From the NCBI GenBank assembly GCA_039654915.1, contig CM077597.1, positions 76,634,001 to 76,698,000 of the forward strand: DNA of 64,000 nt, given 5' to 3'. This DNA is from Aquilaria yunnanensis. Taxonomy: Eukaryota > Streptophyta > Magnoliopsida > Malvales > Thymelaeaceae. This document shows, piece after piece, positions 27,087-36,456 of this stretch; position 1 is the first letter of the stretch, and the number at the start of each line of letters is the position of its first letter. A program made the position numbers and the translations under genes. The notes beneath the pieces are model-generated. The model searched no databases, was not told where the DNA came from, and was given only the letters and a program-made list of their open reading frames with translations.

Positions 27087-27789
27087 CTCCACGTTAGTGA
27101 GTCGAGCCTAAAGTTGATTTGTTTTGATTTACTTTGCTTATTATGTGGATTTATATGTTATATTTACTTATTCTAAACATGCATAATGCATTCACAATAT
27201 GAAGCTCTATACCCGAGCTTCCTTAAATCAAACACGATTCTTTCTAAGCGGAATTGGTGTTGCTGTCCTTGTGAGGCCACGGTCTCCAAGCCTTCACCGG
27301 TTTCAAAGTAGCAAAGTAGTGTATTGCCTTCTGAGACGGTTAGTCTCTGCATGGGCCCACGAAAAGCTACGACTCGAATTAATCCATTCCTTACATTAAC
27401 CCTAGAGGGTAAGGAATCGGGCCGTCACTATGATTTAGTGACGGGATTCGGGAACTATCCATTGCCTTTTTGATAAGCTACCTTATGCATATAGAACTCC
27501 CCACTTAACCATAGAACTAACCATAGAATTTCTACCATTTTACCAACGCCATAAGCACGTCCTTGTTATGCTATGTTGTTGCTCTACACTTTTATTTTCT
27601 TCGTGTCTTATATTTATGGTTTTAATTCATTTTTCCATAATACTTCATGAGTTGTTAATTGCTATTTAACTTATTAATAACCTTATCTTTCTTGTGCAAG
27701 TATTCTTCATGCATCAAAACCATGCATCAAATTATGCTAACTTTTTGGTCTTTATAATGACAACTAAAAGTTTTGAAGTTCTACGATAA

Positions 27790-28215
27790 TGGATAAGCAA
27801 ACTCACTCATTGCATGCATTCCATTACATTAATCACGTGCATATAAAGTATGATAAAAATAATCTCATTGCATGCATTCCATTACATCAATCACACGCAT
27901 ATAAAATCTGATAAAAATAATCTCATTGCATGCATTCCATTACATTAATCACATGCATATAAAATCTGATAAAAATAATCTCATTGCATGCATTCCATTA
28001 CATTAATCACGTGCATATAAAGTCTGATAAAAACATAATCTCACTTTATATTGCATGCATCCATTACATCAATCACACGCATATAAAATCTGATAAAAAT
28101 AATCTCATTGCATGCATTCCATTACATCAATCACGTGCATATAAATTTTGATAAAAACATAATCTCATTGCATGCATCCATCACATCAATCATATACGCA
28201 TAGAATCTAATAAAA
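27790..28215 (+). repeat. Seven-copy 58-bp tandem repeat in the gag leader
   Basis: A unit built on ATTGCATGCATTCCATTACA, followed by a GCATATAAA-type segment, recurs with starts near 27808, 27866, 27924, 27982, 28050, 28106 and 28166. The first intervals are exactly 58 bp. It is non-coding and ends about 100 bp before the gag ATG. It could have a role in packaging or translation of the element RNA, but that is inference. Confidence 0.85.
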
Positions 28216-28317
28216 TAAATATTCCTTTAAAAGGGTAAAATTGGACCTCAACACCGATATTCAACTCGGCTCCAAACAAGATTAATTGCAGAACAAGCCG
28301 AAGGACGTCTTATAGAG

Positions 28318-30036
28318 ATGGAGTCCAAGATAGAAAGTATGGCAGAACAGATGAGACAATTCATGGAACTAATCAAGGAGAAAGTAACTCAAGTTCCCAT
28401 CAAAGAAGCACAAGATCCCACTTATCCTCCGGGATTCACTCCGCAACGAGTCTCAGTCCAAGAAAACCTGTTTCAGGAACCAGGACAGTCTGCTAGTGTT
28501 CACCTGAAACAAGACACTGTGTATGAAGAGAAGAAGACACCACCAAAGGAAAAAGGAGAATCTCAAAAACTCGAAACAATAGAGAAGAGACTGCGAGCCA
28601 TTGAAGGAGGTAATATATTCGGATCTCTCTCAGTGGATGACCTCTGCTTAGTGCCAGACGTCATAATCCCTTCGGACTTTAAAGTACCGGATTTCGTAAA
28701 ATACGATGGAACGAGTGATCCCATCACTCACATCACACTGTTCCTAAGGAGACTACAACCACTCACAAAAGATGAAAAGGTGTGGATTGCACTTTTTCAG
28801 GAAAGTCTCACAAAATCAGCATTGCAGTTGTATCTAAGTCAATGACCAAGAAACATCAAAACTTGGAATGACCTTGCTCAGGCCTTCATCGGCAACTATA
28901 AACATGTTATGGACTTGGCTCCGGATCGCCAAACTCTCCAAAACATGGAGAAGAAAAAGCCAGAAACTTTCAAGGAATATGCCCAACGGTGGAGGGACTT
29001 AGCTGCACAAGTTCAGCCACCCATGACAGAAAAAGAAATGGTCACTTTGTTTGTCCAGACACTGAAATACCCATATTATGACAAACTCATTGGCAATTCG
29101 GCAACTAATTTCTCCGATGTTGTCATGTCTGGAGAAAGGATCGAGCATGGGATTAGGACTGGGAAGATTGTTGAGTCCTTTAGTGATCCTATGAAAAGAG
29201 GAGGACCATCCAGAACAAAAGATGAAGAAGTACAACAAATAGGACGCAAAAGAGGGATTCCCCTCGTAGGTACTGTGGCTACCGGTCCTCGCCTATCCTA
29301 TTCTGCCAAAAGGCCCAATTATTATCCTACCAATAGGCCCAATGACTATCCTCCCAATATGCCCAATGATTATCCTTCCAATAGGCCTAATGATTATCCT
29401 CCCAATAGGCCCAACAATTATCCTCTCAACAGGCCTAATCAGTTACGGTCACCTGTTCCGACTCCTCCAGTACCCACACGAAGACCAAAAGAAGTTTTTG
29501 CACCAATTCCCATGACTTACACTGAGTTGTATCCAAAACTCATAGAAAGTCAACTTATCCGTCCAATTCCTACAAATCCATTTGGAACCCCATATCCAAC
29601 GTGGTATGACCCCAACATAACTTGCCCATATCATGATGGCGTTCCAGGCCATGGCTTGGAAAATTGCACAGCATTGAAACGTATAGTCCAACAATTAATC
29701 GAATCAAAGTGGTTGGACTTTTCCGATGAACCGAACGTCACTCACAATCCATTGCCGCCTCATCAAGAAAAACCAGTCAATATGATAGAAGAACACCGGC
29801 TAATGAAAAAGTCAGTCAATGATATCATAACCCCTCTTAAGCATGTATATTCATGCCTTGTGAAAGAAGGGATTATCATGGGAAAGCCTTCTTTTGGACA
29901 TGAAGAAGTTGAAGATGAGGAATGGTGCAACTTTCATGACAGTAAGAGTCATTCTATCCAAGAATGCTCAGAATTCCGTAAGAATCTGCAAAGACTCATA
30001 GACTCATCCCAACTTATCGTTTTTATGATGATGTGA
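28318..30036 (+). pseudogene. Element E gag (Tat/Ogre type), one nonsense codon
   Basis: Gag forms the virus-like particle. The ATG at 28318 opens a coiled-coil-like N-terminus, followed by VPDFVKYDGTSDPITHI and the capsid block ETFKEYAQRWRDLAAQVQPP typical of Tat gag. A proline-rich segment of NRPNDYPP-type repeats (29320-29440) separates capsid from two Cys/His motifs (CPYHDGVPGHGLENC and CNFHDSKSHSIQEC). One TGA at 28843-28845 interrupts the frame where LSQWPRN is expected (TGG to TGA). At about 30020 a one-base shift ends the ORF, and the other frame continues to 30175 (VIIKEQEVNAIPISKP). No protease follows. Two lesions in 1.85 kb make it nearly intact. Confidence 0.88.
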
Positions 30037-30175
30037 ATGTGATCATTAAAGAACAAGAAGTCAATGCTATACCAATCTCAAAACCTACTCTTAAGCCGTC
30101 AAGTCCCAAGGCCATTCCTCTACAAATCAAACAAAACCGAGGTCAAGCTGCTAGGCCCGATGTGATTGGTAATTG

Positions 30176-32600
30176 AAAGTGAAGATTTTGAGCTGGAATT
30201 ACATTGATTTTGGAAGGGCTCCAAGTCAGATCTGACCTAACAGTCCGCATACATTTTCGAATGACAGGGAATCCTTTGAATAAACTTGTATCTTTGAAAG
30301 CTTGCAAAAGTAATCTAATAGTAAAAATCTCCTAGATTTAGTCCAGAATCTAGGGTGTAGTCTTTGTTAGATGGACACCTGGTATTCTTTCTGGTACAAC
30401 AAAAAGATGTAATGCGTGCATTCTACTACTTTCCATTTTTACACTCTTTGCCATTATACTATCCATTATTGTCATCACACTTTACTTTTTGACAACCGGT
30501 AATTCTTTTTGTTCTCCAAAAGATATTATGTGTGCATTCTACCATTTTTTACCAAAAATTTCATTTTTACCTCTATCTCTCAATCTTCGCCATTGCACTA
30601 ACTATTATTGCCATCATACTTTGCTTTCTAAATGGTACTACTCGTGGGTAAAAGTAAAAAGTTAAGGGAGATTTGATAGTAGTGATCTTGAAAGTACTAC
30701 TAAATCTAGCAAGAATGATTTCATATGTTGCACCCCAACTCTTAAAAAAAAAAAAGAATTCACAGTGGTTATCAACATCCTTGCAAGAAGTCCGGGGTTA
30801 GCTTCCAAAGAAGTTAGCTCTCATATTAAATGGCTTCAATGGCTTCCCAATTCTCATAAATGCTCAACACAAGAAAATGTTCTCAGTTCTCTGCAACACA
30901 AACTCCCAAAAAGAAAGAGAAATTCATCCCTTCCATCAAAAGACGACAAGGGAAAATTCAAATCCAAAATCAAAAGAGACTGAGAACAAATACGAGCAAG
31001 TAAAGCCACTTGAGTCATCTCACTTCAAGAGGGCTATAATCTCGGTTCTCTGCAACACAAACTCCAAAAAGAAAAAGAAGTTCATCCCTTCCATCAAAAG
31101 ACAACAAGGGAAAATTCAAAACCAAAAAGGACTGAGAACAAGCACGAGCAAGCAAGGCCACTTGAGTCATCTCACTTCAAGAGAGTTATCAAGTATGTCA
31201 TCACCATAGCTCACAAAAAAAAAAGGGAAACAAAAAAAACAAAAAAAAAAAAAAAGGAAAAAGGGCTCAAACTAGAGCAAAAGAAAAAAAAAAAGAAAAA
31301 AGTGAGCTATGGATTCTAGACTGAAAACCTGCAAAGGCGGTTTAGAACACAAAAGCAACCCTCAAACCAAGCATGCATAAAGATCACAATAGTTGGGGGG
31401 CAACAGATGAGGTCTAACTTTCTGGAAAGAGTGGCAAATTGAGGTCATCACTATTGAGTTTTTCACCATAATCAAATTTGCTCACGAGTAGTATTAAAAG
31501 ACCCTTCTTTCACACCACTCAAACTTAACTTTATTCAGACCTAATATTTACCTCTTAATATCATTCTCATTCAGCTAAAAGACTGCCACAAAAAAAAAAA
31601 AAAACATTCAAACTTAACTTTCCTCACACCTAACATTTACCTCTCGATATCATCCTCATTCAGTTAAAAGGCTATTATTGTGAATCATGTTTCTACCTTA
31701 TTGCCTTGCACAGTTTATGTCTTCGAGTTGGAAAGGGAAGAATGGCAGGACATTTTAATTGAAAACAAAGACCGTAAATTACTTTGTCAAGCTTTGCAAA
31801 TTGATGAAAGTTTTTCTTTAAGGCCAAACCATTATTCATTAATGTATGTAGACTTAAAAGTGAGGAGATAGCTTGAGTCTTTCTTTAATAAGATGTGGTT
31901 CTTGTAAGAGAAATTTACGATCAAGTGCCAGCACAAAGGTCTAGAAATGCTCGACCTTCTGTTAAATCAAAGGCGAGATGATACCTTTTATCCACATAAA
32001 TACCATATTCAGGGGGGCAAAGTAGTCTCTACTTAGCGTAAGAGGAGTACTGCCAACAAAGAAGTTCAATAGACAAGGGGGCAAGTCTTATGAATCAAAA
32101 CATGAGTTCAAGGAAGAGCAATCATTCAGATTATAACATGGGGATAAGTAAGTGTCGGCACGGCCACAAGAAAATGGGCAAAGCAGACATTGAAAGTAAA
32201 GCCTTTGATGGTATCAAATCCATGACAATGGATGAGTACGCGAAAGAGATATAAATTATGAGGCGAGCCAACTTTAAAGAAATTGAGGCCACAATTCAAG
32301 AACAAGTCAAAGAAATGGGATTTTGAAAAGAGTTGGGCTTTTGAGACAGTGAACAAAAGCTGGAAAGCATAAAGAGATTCAATGATAGTCCAAGAAGGCC
32401 ATCACAAAGAGGATCCAGTAAAGCAAAGACATAAAGAACTAGATCCATACAAAAAAAAAGCCATTAGTTACACATGCTCTGCATTCATGCATTTCATATC
32501 ATGCATACATAGCCTTTACATAACAAGGACCAAACGGGAATCACATTCACAGCACAGTTACAGCAATATAAGCTGAGATCTCAATGTCATCAGCTCTTAC
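30176..32600 (+). other. Element E interior without recognisable genes
   Basis: In an autonomous Ogre/Tat element, pol would be near here; I find none of its motifs. Instead there is AT-rich sequence with an internal duplication: a block beginning CTCTGCAACACAAACTCC (about 30885-31010) recurs at about 31045-31190. A-rich runs occupy 31210-31300. The end-of-pol and 3' UTR character suggests a large deletion removed pol before the cassette region. Confidence 0.6.
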
Positions 32601-32675
32601 CAATCTATCACTGGATACACAGCTAATATGCGGGACCAACCCGCATCAGGAATTCAAGGATAAGGTAGACAATAT

Positions 32676-32995
32676 GTCAAAAGCCTAGAAATCGATTCAA
32701 TAATCGAGACTACACCTGGAAGGACAGGATTGACGCCAGCTAGTAGTATCCAAGATAAGAGATAGCTATAGCCAAGGATAAGGCAGATATAAAAAAAAAT
32801 ATAAAATAGACAATATTGTCAAAAGCCTGGCAATTGATTCAATAATCGAGGCTACACCTGGAAGGACAGGATTGATGCCAGCTTAGCAGCATCCAAGATA
32901 AGAGATAGTCAAAGATAAGGCAGACATCAAGAAATATTGTCGTTGAAAATTTGTCAAAAGCGGACAATGGATTCAATAATCGAGGACTGGATCGA
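32676..32995 (+). repeat. Three diverged ~140-bp repeats upstream of the cassette
   Basis: A block containing GTCAAAAGC then GATTCAATAATCGAG recurs three times (about 32677, 32819 and 32952). The first two also share CTACACCTGGAAGGACAGGA. The third copy runs into the promoter region of the first cysteine-rich ORF. Confidence 0.75.
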
Positions 32996-33011
32996 CGTCA
33001 GCTCGATGGAA

Positions 33012-33020
33012 TATAAAAAA
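33012..33020 (+). promoter_or_regulatory. Possible TATA box of cysteine-rich ORF 1
   Basis: TATAAAAAA lies about 150 bp upstream of the ATG at 33164. It is weaker than the TATA boxes of the other three cassette genes and lacks their shared upstream context. Confidence 0.35.
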
Positions 33021-33163
33021 TATCTATCACATCAAAATGAAGTAGGATCCACTTTTCCGGTTAAACGGCGGATACGGTACTCCGTGACTCTCAAGTCGGT
33101 TCTCTCAGTTGCCCATAATAACTGATTCTTTCCTCTCTTCTTTCTTTTACTTCCCTCTAGAAA

Positions 33164-33712
33164 ATGGATCCTACTCTTTCTGTCTTACGAAAATATTTTC
33201 CTTCTCTCCCAATGAACATTCTCAAAAAGATCTACCAAGTTCGCTGTGAACGATTAAGAGTTCTGATGCACAAAGGAATCCCTGAAGATGTGCGGTGGTT
33301 AATCGAAGCCAAGGTTCGTCTGGCAGGTGAAATCCCAGAGGCATTTGTGTCTCACATGCCTGGTATAGGCAAAAGCTCTTATGCCAAAAAGCGAAGAGCG
33401 AAAAGGTTACAAGTCTGCCATAAATGTGGACGGTGGACTTGTAATACTAAATGTCGTTCTTTAGGGATGATCTCTGATAATCGAGAAGATAAAATACGAT
33501 TCATTAAGAATGGCCTGAGTAAGGACTCGTTGGATGATATCCAATTGACTCTTGAGACGCATTCTTGTGGATCTGTGCAACGTGAACTTCTTGGTTTATG
33601 GAGCATTTTTCATGAAGAACGAAACCGTTACAATCCCGGGAATCTGATTGTAAATGACCCTGTTTGTCAGCTTGTAAGAAAACTGGATGGGAAGCAAATC
33701 CTCGACTCATAG
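33164..33712 (+). CDS. Cassette gene 1: cysteine-rich nucleic-acid-binding-like protein (CRP1, 182 aa)
   Basis: This is an intact, intronless ORF. An N-terminal domain of about 65 residues (LRKYFPSLP, then ARCER/VRCER-type and IEAKVRLAGEIPEAF) is one I do not recognise. A central basic patch, YAKKRRAKRL (73-82), runs straight into CHKCGRWTCNTKC (Cys 85, 88, 93, 97), followed by RFIKNGL and HSCG (Cys 135). The arginine/lysine-rich run next to a Cys finger, then an FIKNG-like segment, recalls the carlavirus-type nucleic-acid-binding protein family (Pfam Carla_C4), whose members bind nucleic acid, enter nuclei and can suppress silencing. The family link is my recognition, not a search result. 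The C-terminal about 50 residues (NDPVCQLVRKLDGKQI) are conserved in the two paralogues. Confidence 0.8.
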   Translation: MDPTLSVLRKYFPSLPMNILKKIYQVRCERLRVLMHKGIPEDVRWLIEAKVRLAGEIPEAFVSHMPGIGKSSYAKKRRAKRLQVCHKCGRWTCNTKCRSLGMISDNREDKIRFIKNGLSKDSLDDIQLTLETHSCGSVQRELLGLWSIFHEERNRYNPGNLIVNDPVCQLVRKLDGKQILDS

Positions 33713-33871
33713 AAGCCGTTAATCCCGTTACTGGACGTAAAACCAGTGGAAGATGTGAGCCACAGTCACAATCACTGTACATACAATTTATCATATTTAA
33801 AATTTTCCATTTTTCTTTTAATAATGTATTTACTCCCGTAAGTGTAATCGACACGTTATCCATTTCATCAC

Positions 33872-33879
33872 TATAAATG
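33872..33879 (+). promoter_or_regulatory. TATA box of cassette gene 2
   Basis: TATAAATG sits in the context TTTCATCACTATAAAT, 127 bp upstream of the CRP2 ATG. The same 16 bases precede CRP3, and a one-base variant of the core precedes the LOG-like gene, with TTATC a few bases upstream in each case. Confidence 0.65.
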
Positions 33880-33998
33880 CGTGTTCTTCCTTCTGATTAA
33901 GCAGCGGATAAGATACCTCGTGACTTCTAAAGTCGGTTATTCCAGTCTCCTACAATAACTGATTCATTTCCCTCTTCTCTCAAATTCTTCTCTCATCA

Positions 33999-34547
33999 AT
34001 GGATTCTACTCTTTCTGCACTGCAAAAATACTTTCCTTCCCTTCCAATAAAAGTCCTTAAAAAGATCTACCTTGCTAGATGTGAAAGAATCAGAGTTTTT
34101 ACACGCAAAGGCATTCCCGATAATGTGCAGTGGATAATTGAAGCTAAGGTTCGTTTGGCAGGTGAAGTTCCAGATGCATTTATGCCCCGCATGCCCGGTT
34201 TAGGTAAAAGCCGTTATGCCAAAAGGCGAAGAGCAAAGAGACTAGGCGTGTGTTATAAATGTGGGCGATGGAATTGTATTACTAAATGTCGCTCTTTAGG
34301 ATACATCTCCATAAATCGTGAAGATAAAAGAAAATTCATTAAGAATGGCCTGCGTAAGGAATCTCTGGAAGATATCCGAGAGACTCTTGAAACGCATTCT
34401 TGTGGAAAAGTGCAAGGTGAAATTATCAGTTTATGGAGGACTTACCATAAAGAACGAAACCGTTACAGTCTTGGGAATGTGACTTTAAACGATCCTGTTT
34501 GTCAGTTTGTAAGAAAACTGGATGGGAAGCAAATCCCCGACTTATAG
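33999..34547 (+). CDS. Cassette gene 2: cysteine-rich nucleic-acid-binding-like protein (CRP2, 182 aa)
   Basis: This is an intact, intronless paralogue of CRP1 with the same length and layout, and the two align without gaps by eye. The basic patch reads YAKRRRAKRL (73-82), the finger CYKCGRWNCITKC keeps all four Cys, and the C-terminal DPVCQFVRKLDGKQI block is retained. It is most likely a nuclear or RNA-binding protein by analogy with the carlavirus-type family. It lies 286 bp after CRP1, and the duplicated unit of about 835 bp includes its leader and downstream flank, so the whole transcription unit was duplicated. The ATG is chosen because it aligns with that of CRP1. Confidence 0.8.
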   Translation: MDSTLSALQKYFPSLPIKVLKKIYLARCERIRVFTRKGIPDNVQWIIEAKVRLAGEVPDAFMPRMPGLGKSRYAKRRRAKRLGVCYKCGRWNCITKCRSLGYISINREDKRKFIKNGLRKESLEDIRETLETHSCGKVQGEIISLWRTYHKERNRYSLGNVTLNDPVCQFVRKLDGKQIPDL

Positions 34548-34697
34548 AAGGCATTGAAGCCATTACTGGACATAAATCAGGGGAAGATGAGAGCCACGGT
34601 CATGATTCCTGTACATATAAGCTGTCATTTGTCTTTTCTTTTGACAATAATGTACTTGCTTCTGTAAGTGTAATTAACGCATTATCCCTTTCATCAC

Positions 34698-34705
34698 TAT
34701 AAATA
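34698..34705 (+). promoter_or_regulatory. TATA box of cassette gene 3
   Basis: TATAAATA follows TTTCATCAC and lies 66 bp upstream of the CRP3 ATG at 34764. The element matches that of CRP2, consistent with duplication of promoter plus gene. Confidence 0.65.
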
Positions 34706-34763
34706 TGTGTTAGTTATTTTCGTTTCCTACAATCACTAATTTCTTTCTTTGCCTCCTTCATCA

Positions 34764-35312
34764 ATGGAGTCTTCTCTTTCCGCCCTACGAAAGTATTTTT
34801 CTTCCTTCCCAATAAATGTTCTTAAAAAGATTTATCAAGCTAGATGTGAACGATTCAGAGTATTTATGCACAAAGGCATTCCTGATAATGTGCGGTGGCT
34901 AATTGAAGCTAAGGTTCGTTCAGCTGGTGAAGTTCCAGAAGCGTTCTTTCCCCGTATGCCCGGCTTTGGTAAAAGCGCTTATGCCAAAAAAAGAAGAGCA
35001 AAGAGGCTAGGCATTTGTCATAATTGTGGATGGTGGATTTACGGCAATAAATGTCGTTCTCCAGCAGTGATCACCAGAAATCGTAATGATAGAATAAGAT
35101 TCATTAAGAATGGCTTGCGTAAGGAATCTCTAGAAGATATTCGAGAGGTTCTTGAAGCGCATTCTTGCGGAATAGTGCAATTTGAGGTTGTTGGATTATG
35201 GATAATTTTCCAAAAAGAACGAGATCGTTACAGTCTTGGGAATCTGACCCTAAACGACCCTGTTTGCCAGTTTGTGAGAAAGCTAGATGAGATGCAAATC
35301 ACCGATTCATAG
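34764..35312 (+). CDS. Cassette gene 3: cysteine-rich nucleic-acid-binding-like protein (CRP3, 182 aa)
   Basis: This is the third intact paralogue. The ATG at 34764 aligns with CRP1 and CRP2; an in-frame extension to 34749 would need a TTG start and is not supported. The layout is conserved: IEAKVRSAGEVPEAF, basic patch YAKKRRAKRL, then the finger CHNCGWWIYGNKC. Here the third finger cysteine is Tyr, so any metal site must differ from CRP1 and CRP2. The C-terminal DPVCQFVRKLDEMQI block is retained. Intact length with a changed finger suggests divergence of function rather than simple decay, but relaxed selection is also possible. Confidence 0.78.
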   Translation: MESSLSALRKYFSSFPINVLKKIYQARCERFRVFMHKGIPDNVRWLIEAKVRSAGEVPEAFFPRMPGFGKSAYAKKRRAKRLGICHNCGWWIYGNKCRSPAVITRNRNDRIRFIKNGLRKESLEDIREVLEAHSCGIVQFEVVGLWIIFQKERDRYSLGNLTLNDPVCQFVRKLDEMQITDS

Positions 35313-35361
35313 AAAGCATTAAAGCCATTACTGGACGCAAAGCCAGTGGAAGACGAGGATC

Positions 35362-35760
35362 AAAGTCACGATTACTGTACATGCTAGCTGTCGCTTTTGA
35401 AATTTTCCTCCCCTTTTGGTAATAATGTATCCACTCCTGACGTGAACCAAAGTCACGATTACTGTACATGCTAGCTGTCGCTTTTGAAATTTTCCTTCTT
35501 CTTTGGCGATAATGTATCCACTCCTGACATGAAATACAGTTATAATTACTGTATATAGCTGCCACTTTTTAAAATTTTCCTTCTCTTCCAACAATCACGT
35601 ACCTACTCCTGACGTAACCTACAGTAGTGACTACTGTACATGCTAGCAGCTATTTTGAAAATTTTCCTCCTCTTTTAACGATAGTGTACCCATACCTGAC
35701 CAGAGTCATACTCGTGACTACTGTGAATAGCTGGCAATAATGTATCCATTCTTGAAAATA
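35362..35760 (+). repeat. Five-copy 86-bp tandem repeat between CRP3 and LOG
   Basis: Units with GTCACGATTACTGTACATGC, an AATTTTCC core and an AATGTATCCACTCCTGACGT end recur at 85-87 bp intervals (anchors 35365, 35452, 35539, 35624, about 35710). Single diverged copies of the same unit follow CRP1 (about 33765-33850) and CRP2 (about 34595-34675). Several units end in TGACGTR, a bZIP/TGA-factor core. The array ends about 30 bp before the LOG TATA box, so it could act as an upstream enhancer; this is inference. Confidence 0.85.
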
Positions 35761-35786
35761 AAATTATTGCCTTATCTCTTCATCTC

Positions 35787-35794
35787 TATAAATA
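35787..35794 (+). promoter_or_regulatory. TATA box of the LOG-like gene
   Basis: TATAAATA, preceded by CTTATC and TTCATCTC, lies 40 bp upstream of the ATG at 35827. Context and spacing are variants of the CRP2 and CRP3 promoters, linking the LOG-like gene to the same cassette. Confidence 0.65.
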
Positions 35795-35826
35795 TATCCT
35801 CTTTTCTCACAAGAGTAAGGATAGGA

Positions 35827-36456
35827 ATGGAGAAAACCCCAACTCGTAAATCCCGAAGTATTTGTGTATTTTCTGGGGCTTTTCCTGGAAAAGATGAAGA
35901 GTATTTAAAGGCAGCCAACCATTTGGGTAGAGTATTAGCTGAGCGAAAAATACATTTAGTTTATGGAGGAGGTAGTGTCGGATTAATGGGAGGTGTAGCA
36001 TCAGCAGCATCTCTAGGAGGAAGTCAAGTTCTGGGCATTATCCCTGGACCTCTGAAATTTATTTCTGGGGGCACGATTGGAGAAGAATTAGTGGTTAAAA
36101 ATTTGCAAGAGCGTGTGTTACAAATGCTTTTAAATGCTGATGCTTTTATCGCTCTACCAGGTGGTTTTGGCACATTGGGAGAAGTCTTTCAAATTGCTTC
36201 CATGGCCCAACTTAATTTGCATAAGAAACCCATTGGGCTTTTAAATGTTAACAATTTCTTTACAGGTCTGATAGCTTTTATGGATTATGCTATGCAGAAG
36301 AATTTCATATCAAGAGTGGCACGGCGAATCATAATATCCGCAACAACTGCTGAAGAATTGCTAGATAAAATACAAGCTTTTGTTCCTGAACTAGATCCAG
36401 CAATGATTCAGATAGACTGGACACGACAGTCTTTCCCGACCAGTTCACTCCTATAA
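35827..36456 (+). CDS. Cassette gene 4: LOG-like cytokinin riboside 5'-monophosphate phosphoribohydrolase (209 aa)
   Basis: LOG enzymes release active free-base cytokinins from their riboside monophosphates in the cytosol and nucleus. The ORF is intact: ICVFSGAFPGK near the N-terminus, the nucleotide-binding VYGGGSVGLMGGVA (45-58), IIPGPL, and the family signature PGGFGTLGE (111-119, consensus PGGxGTxxE), then HKKPIGLLNVNNFF. Length matches plant LOG proteins. Plant LOG genes are normally split by several introns; this one has none, which fits passage through RNA. The ATG at 35827 sits just after the TATA box and starts a normal-length protein; an upstream in-frame start at 35740 precedes the TATA box. 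Some residues differ from canonical LOGs (SGAFPG where CGSSxG is usual), as in divergent LOG-like plant proteins, so activity is not assured. Confidence 0.9.
   Translation: MEKTPTRKSRSICVFSGAFPGKDEEYLKAANHLGRVLAERKIHLVYGGGSVGLMGGVASAASLGGSQVLGIIPGPLKFISGGTIGEELVVKNLQERVLQMLLNADAFIALPGGFGTLGEVFQIASMAQLNLHKKPIGLLNVNNFFTGLIAFMDYAMQKNFISRVARRIIISATTAEELLDKIQAFVPELDPAMIQIDWTRQSFPTSSLL

Noticed and set aside
34749..34763. N-terminal extension of CRP3
   Set aside because: It would require a TTG start; the ATG at 34764 aligns with the starts of CRP1 and CRP2.
35740..35826. N-terminal extension of the LOG-like protein
   Set aside because: It starts upstream of the TATA box and has no counterpart in LOG proteins; the ATG at 35827 gives the usual length.
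33164..36456. Cassette as an integrated complete virus
   Set aside because: No viral polymerase, movement or coat protein is present, and the cassette lies inside exact LTR and TSD borders with gag and polypurine tract; only a captured-gene origin is supported.
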